A stretch of DNA of 64,000 nucleotides from Paraglomus occultum (taxonomy: Eukaryota; Glomeromycota; Glomeromycetes; Paraglomerales; Paraglomeraceae). The notes below the pieces were generated by a model. That model was not told where the DNA came from, ran no database searches, and saw only the letters and a program-made list of their open reading frames with translations. Location of the stretch: assembly GCA_910592205.1 (NCBI GenBank), contig CAJVPJ010000003.1, positions 1 to 64,000 on the forward strand, written 5' to 3'. Numbering within the stretch: position 1 is the first letter of the stretch; every line of letters starts with the position of its first letter. Positions 46,210 to 57,740 of this stretch are shown here, in pieces. A program made the translations under genes and the position numbers.

Positions 46210-46942
46210 TTCTTTGATTCAAAAATATACTTGTTAGCAATGACCTTGGCGGATGGGAAAAAAAAAAAAGTTCTTTGGCCCGCAATACTTTATAATTCAT
46301 TCGCGCGCAATATGGGCCGGCGTCAGTAACTCCTTCGGACGTGTCATGCATATAGTTACACATGGTCATATTCAATTTACAATGTTCTGTGGGAACAAAA
46401 ACAAACAATTGGTAACAATCATGAATGTGATTATTCTCAGGCCCAAGTTCTGTCACGCTACTTGCAATCGAGCAAAAATAGAACTACTCGGGATATGCGA
46501 TAACCTTTTTTAATATACTGCATTCTATTTGTGTTCTCTCATCAGAACGCATTCTATTTTACATTTTCTCATCAGAAATGCGCAATTATTAGAGTATGGA
46601 CTGCATTCATCAAAATGCGCATTGTTTTCTTTTTAGTTGGTTCTTGTCTATCGACCAGGCTGCACTTGTATTTCGATGGTTCGGACAGGATATGCCTTTC
46701 CCATTTTAATGATGGCATGAGACTTTGTGTGTGAAAGTGAGTTCTCAGACTTGATAATTTTCAAAAAGACGTCTTTCACACGGAGGGAGCATTGATGCAA
46801 GAAGTTTGTCATCCAATCGCGAGAACGGACTGACCCAATACTTATTTGCCATCAATGCTAAGCGAGCAAGACGCAGTGCAGTTGAACTTTTTGGCTCTGT
46901 TTTCAACAAACACCAATCGAAAAACCAACAGACGATATCACC
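46210..46942. promoter_or_regulatory. bidirectional intergenic region
   Basis: A 733-bp divergent spacer between the minus-strand Hsp70-like gene and the plus-strand coiled-coil gene, so both promoters must lie here. It contains a tandem duplication of about 29-30 bp at 46520-46578 (GCATTCTATTT...CTCTCATCAGAAC and a second copy). No TATA box or heat-shock element was convincingly identified. Confidence 0.4.
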
Positions 46943-48446
46943 ATGTCCAACTCAAGGCTGCGCAAAAATCAACCCACTAAACTTACGGACGAGCTCTGTC
47001 TCTATTCGGGGGTTTGTGAAAATCGTACATGCAGAGACCGACAGAGAAGTCTTGAAGAAGACAGGAAAAAGAGAATGGTTGATTTACAAAACTATAGCAA
47101 AGAATTGGCTAAAAAAGACAGTGCCGTAAGAGAACTGCAACAAAGATTGAAAACTGTGATGAGTGAGCTAGATCAAAACAAAAAGAAATATATGAGTTTA
47201 CATGAATCGAACCAAGTGCTGGTGAAGCAGAACCAGCAGATCCAGCAGATCAAAGATGACGCAGAAATTAGAATCGAGGAATTGTCTCGTGACTTGGAGG
47301 AAAAAAGCTTAGCGATAAAAGATATGCTCGATTCTCACAGCGAATTCCGTCGACAAGCAAGCCAATGGCGAAAAGAAGCTTGTGAACTTCAAGCTGCTTT
47401 TGGAGAATTCAGCAATGCTGAACTGGGTGATGAAAATCCGCATAACAGCACAAGTTTTGAGGCCGAAGTTACCGAGTTGAAGCACATTTTGAGCCAGGTC
47501 TGCATGATGGAGCTGGCCACTTCAATAAATGACAGAGCCGCAAATTCGCATCTAGGTTACAACTTTTATTCCAAACCTCGTAGTACCGATCGTAGAGCAT
47601 CTCTTTCCTGTCTGTTGCAAAAACATATTATCCAGCTCATTTTAAAACTGTGGGATGACTCTTTGGAAAAGTATACTCAACGGGGAATGGATGATATGAG
47701 AGACGATTTTGATTTCGTGCATTTAGAAAATTCCGTCGCAAAGACTTGGGCTTCCGCACCCATAAAAAAATTCTTCACTTACGTGAAATCCACCCCGCAA
47801 CCGCTCCGAATTAGTGAAACCATGTCTTTCCAGCATGAATATGATGATATCATGTCAACGACAGCAAACGCGATGCAATATTTAGACGGTCTTGAAAAAG
47901 CTTTAAACGAAGTTGAAAAAAAGGAGGATGCTCAAATGTTGGTTATCAAACTACGTCAGTTATTGCTTCCTTGTCTTTGCAGCAAAGTCTGCGCGGCACA
48001 GAATCCAGCTATTCAAAATATCATAATGAGCGTCTTGAAACGTTTGCGGGAATTTCGCACGATTAGAGAACCGAAATATGTCAGCGATGAAGAAAATCTG
48101 GTCAGACAATTGGTACCGAAATGCATAAAACTGCTCGGTATTCAGTTCAAAATTTATTATCCCAGGGCAAGCCTCAAATGGTACGAGCACAGAGAAGTTC
48201 TCGAAGTGGATGCGCGTACGTGGATAGACGTTGATGGTTGCGACGATGGGTCTGCGGTAAGTGTATATATGTTCAACAGATTGCATGATTTATCTTTATG
48301 ACTGAAAGTAAATTATTATTTTTTTTTGTCCTTCTGTCTAGGTTGATATTTGCATGTTTCCATTAGTGTATGCCGGAGATTATAACGACCCGGAAAGAGT
48401 GTACGCTAAAGCAAAGGTTTGGCCTCTCGTTTCATATTGTGAATGA
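46943..48446 (+). CDS. coiled-coil protein, lineage-type, unidentified
   Basis: Two exons, 46943-48256 and 48342-48446, with an 85-bp intron (GTAAGT...TCTAG, phase 0); 472 residues. Residues 30-160 form a long coiled coil (DSAVRELQQRLKTVMSELDQ, IRIEELSRDLEEKSLAIKD). Residues 225-440 look helical and globular (HIIQLILKLWDDSLEKYTQR, MQYLDGLEKALNEVEKKEDA). The C-terminus, DVDGCDDGSAVDICMFPLVY, is completed only by splicing. The N-terminus has a CENRTCRDRQ stretch with close cysteines. No known domain. It sits between two HSPA12-like genes; a functional link to them is possible but not shown. Confidence 0.75.
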
Positions 48447-49113
48447 ATAATGTGACCGCTGTACACGTGTATGACTATAACAACGTACAAAATTTTGCAT
48501 TATCTTACCTTTTCTAGGTCACTGTAATATAATAAAAAGATTATCACGCAAGTATGCAAAAACATACAACGCCAAATCTCGACACGATTATTATTGCGTG
48601 GGCAACAATAAAGTGTAATGTCCACGTCCATTGTATCTTTTATCGTCTTTTCCAAAAGAATACTAGTCTCAATATCAATAAACTGAAAATATCATAACCA
48701 AAAACTGAATGTCAATGATAATGGCGGATAATGCGTGAATGTTTACAAAATTCGGATTTCATTCTCACAAATACGTCTACATTATACCTTTTTTGGCATG
48801 AGCCAGAAACACAAACAATTACATCAACAATGCAGTAAAAAAGATGCAAATCTTTCTTTATCGAACAATCAATTTATAAATAGTCCAAGGAATATTTCCG
48901 ACTAATAATAAATTATGTGAAATATTACGTTTTCGAGAAAATCTGGTATGGTGTCTATTAATTATTTACTCATGGGAGTAAATGGAATTTGACATTGAGA
49001 ATATATTGAATTCTCGCGCTAAAGAAGTCGTGCTTTTTCATGGATATTTTGGGAATTCTATTTATTTATAATAAGCGCACAATCTGATGATTAGCGCCAA
49101 CAATTAAATCGAC
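48447..49113. other. intergenic between coiled-coil gene and Hsp70-like copy B
   Basis: A 667-bp AT-rich spacer with no gene; it must hold the promoter of the gene at 49114. Confidence 0.5.
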
Positions 49114-51685
49114 ATGTCTGGTGTTAAAGACATACGTGTTGTTGTGTCAATCGGTTAGAAATTCGGCTTACCATTGTCGATTCCATCAAAAGGCATACTA
49201 CAGTGACTAATAAAAATTCTCTTCTCGCTCATTACGAAAGACTTTGGCACAACGTTTTCTGGTATTGCTCTCGCACACGTAGAAGCTAAACATAACATCG
49301 AAGTCTTTAATAACTGGTAAAAGCACAAGTTGAGAAAGTGGGATACCGCATTTTTAAAAATATATTTCCTTAGCAGAGATATAGAGTCTCTAAACTTGTA
49401 CTCGATCCATCTTTTGATGATTCAACTTTACTAACACGCGAAACCTAAAACTCAAAAGGCCCAATGGCGAGTTGATGCGACCAAACCAAATGAAAGTTCC
49501 AACTATACTGCTGTACAACCGGGATTTAGAAGTAGTCGGATGGGGAAATACTGCGGTGGCAGCTGGAGGACTGTACGGAGGAGCTAGCCAAAGAAGTTCC
49601 AATTCCCATTTCTTGGCCGAACAGTTCAAGCTCTATTTTTCAACTCAAGAACATCTCCCCAAACCACTTTTGCCTGAGAAACTTGAATTTCGAAAAGCCA
49701 TCACGGATTATTTGATAAAGTTACGAGAGGTATTTTTTTCACGGTTTTGAGCAATGCAGAAGAAAGGGAAATGAGAAGAAAAGTATCAAGTTTAAAAAAA
49801 ATTTTCATGTCTGTTATCGAAAATTCTACTAGATCATACAAGATAGAGTCAACAAGAAATGGAGAGGAGGTAAGAATCAACTTATATTTTAGTGCTATAA
49901 ACGCTTACGTTACGGTTAACTTCACACGTCATTCTGTACAGTCGCCTTTCCCAATCAAGTCCGTCTAGTAATGACGTTACCAGTGGATTGGCCCCAAACA
50001 TCCTTGACAGATATGCGCAATTGTGCTCTCAAGGCCGGATTAATATCGGAAAGGCATGCGGACAATTTGGAATTCCTGACAGAGCGTAAGCCTTTTTTTT
50101 TTTTTTTGTTGTTAAAACAAAAAGAGACCGCATCATATTCTTTCGTAACAAGATTGTTAAAAAATCTTGTTAAATTTCCCCGACATGTATAATTCAGCCG
50201 AGGCAGCGGCCTTGTACTGCTTGAAAAATTGTGCCGAGTATGAATTAAATCCTGGAGGTAACATTGCGATAAATTCTCTTCCTTTCGGCAAGCGGGGGAT
50301 ACGTAGCTTATCAACACGAAACCTGTTGCCTTTCATTTTCTCTCTTCACAGATGCATTCATGATTGTCGACTGTGGCGGTGGTACAATCGATCTGACGAC
50401 AAGATACTTGATGCAAGATGGAGGACTCGGTGAAGAGACTGAAAGTACTGGCGAAGCATGCGGAGGTTCTTTTGTTGACCGCGAGTTTTTAAATTTTATC
50501 GGTGATAAACTTGGCATCAGCAAGGAAAAAATGGACGAGCTGCGTCGAGATCATTATACTCAGTTTCAAAGAATGTTGGAGGGATTTGTATTTAGCGTGA
50601 AATCTCGGTTTAACGGCAATGAACAAGATTTCGGATATACTTCTATTCTGTATCTTCAATCGGAATGCAAGGTTCTCGTGGAGAATGCACATAAAGACAA
50701 AAAGCCAGAAATGGAGAAGTTGCGGTGGGCGATTCCATTCAAGTTTGAAGACGTAAAGAAAATGTTTGATACGGTGGTCGACAAGATATTACGCCTAATC
50801 AAGTAGGGGTTTTTTTTTACCCGTATTAGTATTGGTTAATTTGGCACAATGATTACACAAAATCTCACAAATTGCGCAATTTGCAGTGATCAGCTGGTTA
50901 ATGCAGGGAGAAAAATTGAGGCGATATTTATGGTTGGGGGCTTCAGGTGAGCCAAAAATTTCAAAATGTAACTGAATTCTGCATCGGATATACTAATAAT
51001 ACTACTACTAAATACTAAATACAAGTGAATCGGAATATCTCCGACAACGAGTAAATGAAAAGTTCAAGACAAAAGTCAGGATCGTTGCGACGCCAATGAA
51101 TCCAATCTCTGCAGTTGTCAAGGGGGCATTGCATTATGGTTAGTATCAGTCGTAGTATAGAAATATGCGTTCGGCTGTGGATTAAAATTATATCTTATTG
51201 CAAACATATGGATAGGACTCGAATTCGAAGATGACCCCAACAAGGACAATTTCGGCTTAAACAAAACCATAAAGACACGCAGGCTTAAACGTACTTACGG
51301 AACCAATGTTATTGACTCGATTGTCAGTTTTCTCACCGGGGGCTCTGAAGCGTTCTCTCTTATAGCCAAGCGTGGAGACGAAATTGCCGCCGATCAGGCA
51401 TTTAAGCGAACGTACGTTGCTGTCAGCAGAAAGCAGACCGACATGAGCATGAACTTGTATTGCACACGTAGATTTGACGTAAAATTCATTAATGAAGAAG
51501 ACGTGTCCCTCTTGAAAAAGTGGTCTATCACCCTCCCTCCGCTACAGCAGGATGAATCAATACCGCCGGTCGAGCTGTCATTAATGTTCGGCAAGCTGGA
51601 AGTGACGGCGACGGCATACAATAAAAAAACTGGACAGAAATATCAAATAGACTGTGGCCTTCCTGATGCAGACCGCTGCAAATGA
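49114..51685 (+). CDS. HSPA12-type Hsp70-like ATPase, copy B
   Basis: Ten exons in full phase: 49114-49153, 49241-49316, 49459-49729, 49833-49869, 49942-50085, 50198-50257, 50352-50802, 50887-50946, 51026-51138, 51216-51685; 573 residues. Motifs parallel copy A: DFGTTFSGIALAH, VRLVMTLPVDWPQ, PEAAALYCLKN, VDCGGGTIDLTTR, IFMVGGFSESEYL, MNPISAVVKGALHYG. Seven of the ten exons have exactly the same length as in copy A (40, 76, 37, 144, 60, 60 and 113 nt), and all phases agree, so the pair arose by duplication and inversion. Protein identity is only moderate, so the event is not recent. An ATP-binding chaperone-like or signalling role is inferred from the fold only. Confidence 0.9.
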
Positions 51686-51938
51686 TATAAAACCGAGACC
51701 CCTCACGTGAAATTATAATACATATAGTAATTATTACGCCAATTAAAACGATTCTTTGCTTACTTTTTTATATATAATATATATTTTTATCATCACATGA
51801 AAGAAGAGGTGGGGGGAGGGGGAATAATATTTACATTTAACAAGTGATAACTCTGAATTAAAAAGGAAACAAACGCTTCATATGAGATAATATCATACAA
51901 GTATAATTATTAAATTACACAAAGTCATTATTAAATGA

Positions 51939-53214
51939 TCATCTATTTTTTACAGCCCAAAATCTATATACTCTACAAAAAGTTTCAAACGTAACAAACT
52001 CCTTCTTGACCCTCTGCAACAGTTCTTCATACTCTCCCAACGACAATTCCATAAAGTCTGCAAGAGGTTCGCCAACGACTTCGTTGCAGTAAATGAAAAA
52101 CGAATCTTCTAACAAGACGCCCGTCTTTCCGCCAAGATGACTAATGGGTAACGATCGGACAGAATGATCAATGTCACCCAGGCCATTAGTTGCGGCAAGG
52201 AGAAGTTGTAATTTGTGAACTATCTCACCGTTCACATGCTGCAGAGAAAGATACTGCAATACTGAAATGATAAAAAAAAAAAGGGTGGGAATGTAAGTAT
52301 ATACTACACACGACAATAGAGAGGAGGAGAGAGAGATTAGCCAAGAAACTTACGTGAAGTGACAAGCTGTACAGAATCTGGTCCCATGTTCTGTAAACGA
52401 TAGTCTGGTTCCATTAATTCGATGAAACCACCTGGTTTAAGCACCCTAATTTATTTGATGAATGAAAAATTTCGTACCGTTAAAACCCTGATTTCCTCTC
52501 TTTATAAAAACAATACTCGCTTCATTTCTTTTACATACCTTATGAGCTCTTGAAGTGCGGGTTGCCATTCGTCATGTGTAAACGTATTTGAAAATAAAGC
52601 CATTCGTATATAATCAAAAGAATCATCCTCGAACGGTAATTTATCGAGCACATCTGCCTGTACAAATTTGATATTGTGTTGACTAATGTCCGAGGGGCTT
52701 GGGAAAAGAGGATTGATGTCGATTCCTATAAAGTCGGTCAGCGGATATGCAGATGCTATTTCAAAAAGCCATGTGCCAGGATTACATCTGATAAATTAGA
52801 GATGATTTACGCACGTTAGCAAAAAAAAAAAAAGGGTGGGGGGTGTGGAAGAAAAGCTTTTCTTTTTCGAAAATCCAAAACTCACCCGACATCTAAAACT
52901 CTTCCGCCACTTATCAGTTTTTCTTCCACCGGAGCTGAAAAATGGCTCTGCCATAAGAATTGATATAGGTAGTGGCCTACTTGCATTTCCTGAATATCAT
53001 TGTAAGTTTTAGGTTGTAGTAGTTTCAGTTTCTCATCTGTGATCGATGAGTAAACTGGTTGTGGAGAAGAGACTGTGATAGGTTGTTTCTTTGATTTTGG
53101 TCGTGAGAGGGATTTTAATCTTGATTTGAGGGAGGAGGAAGAGGAAGAGGAAAAGGATTGAGAAGAAGAGAATGATGATGTTGGGGAAATGGTTAGTGAC
53201 GTGTTGTTGCCCAT
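51939..53214 (-). CDS. class I SAM-dependent methyltransferase, copy A
   Basis: Four exons, 52886-53214, 52539-52787, 52354-52445 and 51939-52261 (phases 2, 2, 1); 330 residues. It transfers methyl from S-adenosylmethionine via a Rossmann-like domain. Motif I is GRVLDVGCNPGTWLFEIA, created across intron 1. Motif II is IGIDINPLFP, motif III LPFEDDSFDYIRMAL, motif IV VLKPGGFIELMEPDY. The translation starts MGNNTSLT, matching the N-myristoylation pattern MGxxx[ST]. A Ser-rich then Lys-rich segment follows (residues 10-50), so membrane tethering is plausible. An in-frame TTG-led extension upstream (53226) is not used. The substrate is unknown; the closest styles are UMTA/LaeA-like fungal methyltransferases. 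Confidence 0.85.
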
Positions 53215-56200
53215 GTGAACTTGCAAGTCGTCTTGAATTGATGAGGAAATGGATGTTTATTCGAGGTAATATTTATAACAAGGCAGATGAGAAACGTGAT
53301 TTATTTATTTGTTATTATGCCGTATCACTTGCGAGTTGTTTCTGTATTCTCACTTTAATTCATTAGCACGCAAATGCACGCTATATTTATATATATTGGA
53401 CAGGAATTACCGTCAATTTCCTGTCATTTTATTCAAACATTTAACGAACAGAAATATTATTGGTGGTTATGTCATAACCGATACGATAGGTGTATTGAAT
53501 ATTGCAGCATGTTGTGTTACTCATTAGCCGCACAGACGAAGGAGAGTCTGGGAAATGCTTTTAGTTTAATGATGTCTTTTCGATATATATTTTACTACTT
53601 TATAATTATTAATTATTATATTATAGTCGTCTGATATTTTAGATTATAGCAATAGTCCCTTGTTTAGCCCGTCTCGCTAAATTAATAGTTCCATTGCCGA
53701 TAAAATTATCAAGAATGAATTTCGCATGCTTGCGTTAAAAAATCATGGCAATATGGTTATTATTATGTAATAATTATACGTAAACACAGGCGGATCCAGA
53801 CTGTAGTATTATATAATTGTAAGGATATGGATGGGCAACTTCCTGATAAAGTGATTTGTAAAAGAATCTGCCAGAATTACAGAGTTATCGAATGATTAAT
53901 AACTAAATGTATAACAGTCAGGGGTCTGGACCGCTTAATAATAACGCACGGTGAATTTGCTAATGCTACAAACTCAAAGATGAGTCTAGAACGTTTGCTT
54001 ACATAATACACTAAATTAGGGGGATGCGTAACCAATAACGACAATAATAAGATTATTGCATAGACTCCATTCATCGGAATCTCCTAATCGAGACTAGCCT
54101 CCCCATAGGCGGAAGCCAACGTTCAGCCTTACCCAGAATCATATTTTATTATTATGTAATTCGCATATATGAAAATACGGTTTAATATGTATGATAGTGA
54201 CGACAATAACGGATTTAGACGGGTGCGCAGAAAGGTAAAAAGTTTATCATTGTGGATATAACAAATCTGGAGGGAATGGACAATGTACTAATAACACACT
54301 TCCACTCAACTGCGTAATGATCGAACAATGACAGTGATATATTGACGTAACGTTTCTGTCATTATGATTATGACGTTGACTCCTTGTCGGCTAAATTGTT
54401 GACCATAAAAAGAGAAGGAAAAAGAAATTTCCCCTTTTCCCCCATGAAACCCTCAGTCGATCTTCAATTAACGCAAAAGAACTTTGGCCTTGATTGGGTC
54501 TATCAATATCGAATGCTTGGTAATTAAATTGTCCGCCTTCTTATTTTCAAATGTAATGTTTCGTACTAATCGTTTTAAATCGATCGATATTATTTCTTCA
54601 ACCCCATTCATTCTTGAAATCGCACAATTCCTCATCGTTCCCCCAATCGTAGATTTTCTAGACGCAAGCATTTACATAATTGGTAAGTAACAGTCAAACC
54701 ATTGTCAAACTCGCGATCTCCGCATTTTGCCTGACAAACGGACTTGTTGCCGCGATGCTCCGAAGTGGTCGCAAAATAAATATACCAACGTACAGCAATA
54801 AATAAAAATGTTGCACATAAAAACTTTCTTTTTTTTTTCTTTCTAATTGAGATTCGTAGTTTATTTCTATAAACGGAGACTTAAGCGATGCGATATAATA
54901 ATGAATAAAGCATTGAACACGAGCAAGGGTTTAATTTTATGACCGGTGGATCAACGAAATGATTCGATTAATTAAAAAGAAAGAAAGCTTTTTCTGGCAA
55001 AGTAAAATCTACGCATTCCAGTTAATATTAATGAATCATTGTTTTGTCATCTTCATGCAAGTAAAGCTTAACCATCTTGTGGCAGACTACTTAAAATACG
55101 GTAGTACAATGATGCTTTCTTTTGTTCTCGAAGGTTGTCATTCATAAGCAGAAATGCTGTTAATTAGCTATATATTGACGGGATATGCGATTACTCCGAA
55201 CTATGGTGGCGTATTTTGTAGAATGTTACTAAATAAACAACCAGGCCGGCACGAATTTTTCCGGTATGCAAGGATAGCATAGATAGAGAAAAGGTATATC
55301 ACACATACTAACTACGCGGGATGGCCGAAATGATACGAATGGCGATATGTAAAACTATGATGTGCTCACAGATCGCCAATAAATTTTTTGTTTTGTTCAT
55401 TTAACGTCATCGCTATTCTAGCTGCAGCATCAACAACGATTTGCAACAACTTGTAGTATTGGTTCTGATAGTCTTGATAATAATATGTTAAGAGACCCAA
55501 TGAAAGTCCTGCATTGTCATTCCAGATTGCGTCAACGAATTACGAATAAAGTCGTTTTACGTTAATACGGACTATCCATTAATCCGTTAAAGCGGACTCT
55601 TATCTTTGTACCGAATTTTCATGTGAATTGTTCAAATAAACATTTCAGCCTTCTTTGTCTCCTTATTTATCTTTGGTTCTTTGTTAATTAAATCCTCCAA
55701 TCACGTTTGCTTTAAACTCTGCTATTTATAGTGCTATACTTGTTATTTACAGTTTTATTGAGATTGATCGCGCGTTGTTCATATAGTATAAATGAACCGG
55801 ACATTCATTAATGCGGAGTTTCACCGTGTTCAAATATAACTACTAAATAGTGTCATCGCTTTAATGTCTTTAATATATACGCCTTATTTTCTGCCAATCT
55901 GATACGTCATTCGCGCTATTTCGACCACGCCACACTTAATAAGATTGTGATACGACGACGATTATATTTTTAGAAAACATCAGGGCCTTACTATTATTGT
56001 CACCAAACTGTCCCCGATCAACAACAGACGCGTATAGACACGAGACTCGACGTCATTTTACAGCAAAAAATTCATCTTTTTTTTTACTCGAGACCTGCGA
56101 TTTTATTTTATTTCCCCGCTAGTAATACACGTGAATCCGTTAGTGCAACCAGTGACACTATATGGGCAAACGGATATGCTTCACATGAAGCAATATAAAA

Positions 56201-56249
56201 TACATATGTACATACATGATACAATATTCCCAATCCATATCCAAAGCCC
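53215..56249. other. intergenic, 3 kb
   Basis: AT-rich, with no supported gene. Short frames (for example 54468-54690 on both strands) have no domain. Confidence 0.5.
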
Positions 56250-57490
56250 TCACATTATACAGCCGCCCATTCCAATCCCATCGCACCTCCCAACTATTTT
56301 TCGCCCCCAATGCCTATAACTATTTACCCAACTCTCTCTCTCATTTAATTCCTCCAAAAGTGCAGCAACAATTTCCATATACTCTTCCTTGTTCAATGCC
56401 CATTTAGACATTAAGAGTTCTTCATGGATCACCCCAAAACACATTTTAATCATTTCGTACGATGCCATTCCCAAGCGACCCCCACGACCACCTATAAGAA
56501 GACGTTGATGAGCCTTCTGAAGCGAAGTTAAGACGTAAGTATGACTGAGCAAATCTGGTAATGATTCGGATGGTTGAAAAGATTGTTCTCCATGCTTTTC
56601 GCTTTGGGCTTTGACTAGAAACAAAAACAGAGGGGTAGATTTAACAATGAATCAGCGGCTCATTATGTTATATGATCGTTTAAAAAAAATTAAATAAATC
56701 AAAACTAACGTTTAAATTCCTCGCTAAACATTGCAAAGTATGGACCGGCTTCAGGAGAATGCTCAAATTCGCTTAGTTCAATGTATCCGCCAGGTTTCAA
56801 TATTCTGTAGATAATGAAGATAGTCACATAAACGTTTATCAACCTCACCTAGCGAGCGCTATGAATCGTTGGAAATCAAATTTCATGATCGCTCACCTAA
56901 CAAGTTCGGTGATGGCCTTTTCGTAATTTTCCTTGTTGAATACCGTTAACATGTTGCTCATTCGTACGTAATCAAAAGTATCATCGTCGAATGGTAATCT
57001 CGTTAATAAATTGCCTCGCATAAAGTACACATTCATAGGTCGTATTTGGCTTGGGAATACCGATGATGTCTTGTCTAGACCTATAAATTCTGATGCCGGG
57101 TAATTGTTTGCCTGTTCGAGTATCCAGTTACCGTTCCCACACCTTTTTCAAAAGAATCAAAAATTTTGTTGTTTGGTTTTTTTTTTAGTAAAAGAAGTAG
57201 AGAATAAAAATTTGAATAGTCGTTGGTTTTTTTGACCAACAACAAAGAAAAACTCACCCCGCATCTAGCACTTTGGCTCCGATCTCCAACCGCTTGGCCA
57301 CCGGTGCGCTGAAAGACGATTTCCATGCTGTTTTTTCGACGGCATACATCAAGTGCATGAATTCTTCCATCTCCTGTTCTTTTTTCCCCAAGCCATCATC
57401 ATCACTTAATAAAGTCATTGCGGCAGGTCGTTTCCTGCAATAGCGAAAAGGAAGCCGACGGCATCGTATCTTTGTGTTGGCCGTTCCCAT
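56250..57490 (-). CDS. class I SAM-dependent methyltransferase, copy B
   Basis: Four exons, 57258-57490, 56897-57142, 56710-56804 and 56250-56614, with the same intron phases (2, 2, 1) and equivalent positions as copy A; 312 residues. Motif I AKVLDAGCGNGNWILEQA is again assembled across intron 1. IGLDKTSSVFP, LPFDDDTFDYVRMSNML and ILKPGGYIELSEFEH follow. The start MGTANTKI also fits MGxxx[ST] N-myristoylation. The N-terminal linker is short and basic (RCRRLPFRYCRKRP), unlike the Ser-rich one in copy A. This is a tandem duplicate of the 51939 gene; the C-terminal halves have diverged most, suggesting different substrates. Confidence 0.85.
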
Positions 57491-57569
57491 CGTGCTCTCA
57501 AAGTAGATGGATTATATGGAATCTATGGACGTGAAAATTTACAAGTATGACGGCTCTATTCTTGCGTGT

Positions 57570-57740
57570 TTGTGAATGTTTGCATGTAATGAATGTGTGA
57601 GTGTATGAATGTTTGCGTGTAATGAATGTACGGGTGTATGAATGTATGCGTGTATGAGTGTATGAGTGTATGAGTGTATGAGTGTATGAGTGTATGAGTG
57701 TATGAGTGTATGAGTGTATGAATGTATGGCGTGTAGTGAA
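57570..57740 (+). repeat. TGTATGAG minisatellite
   Basis: An 8-bp unit repeated perfectly about nine times at 57651-57720, with degenerate units on both sides. It lies 80-250 bp upstream of the methyltransferase B start, so copy-number change could affect that promoter. Confidence 0.9.

Noticed and set aside
46253-46513. 86-codon plus frame upstream of the coiled-coil gene
   Set aside because: It falls in the divergent promoter spacer, with no domain or splice continuation.
54468-54690. Overlapping open frames on both strands
   Set aside because: Equal openness on both strands, no domain and AT-driven composition indicate chance.
57570-57740. CRISPR-like regular repeats
   Set aside because: No spacers; it is a simple tandem array in a eukaryotic genome.
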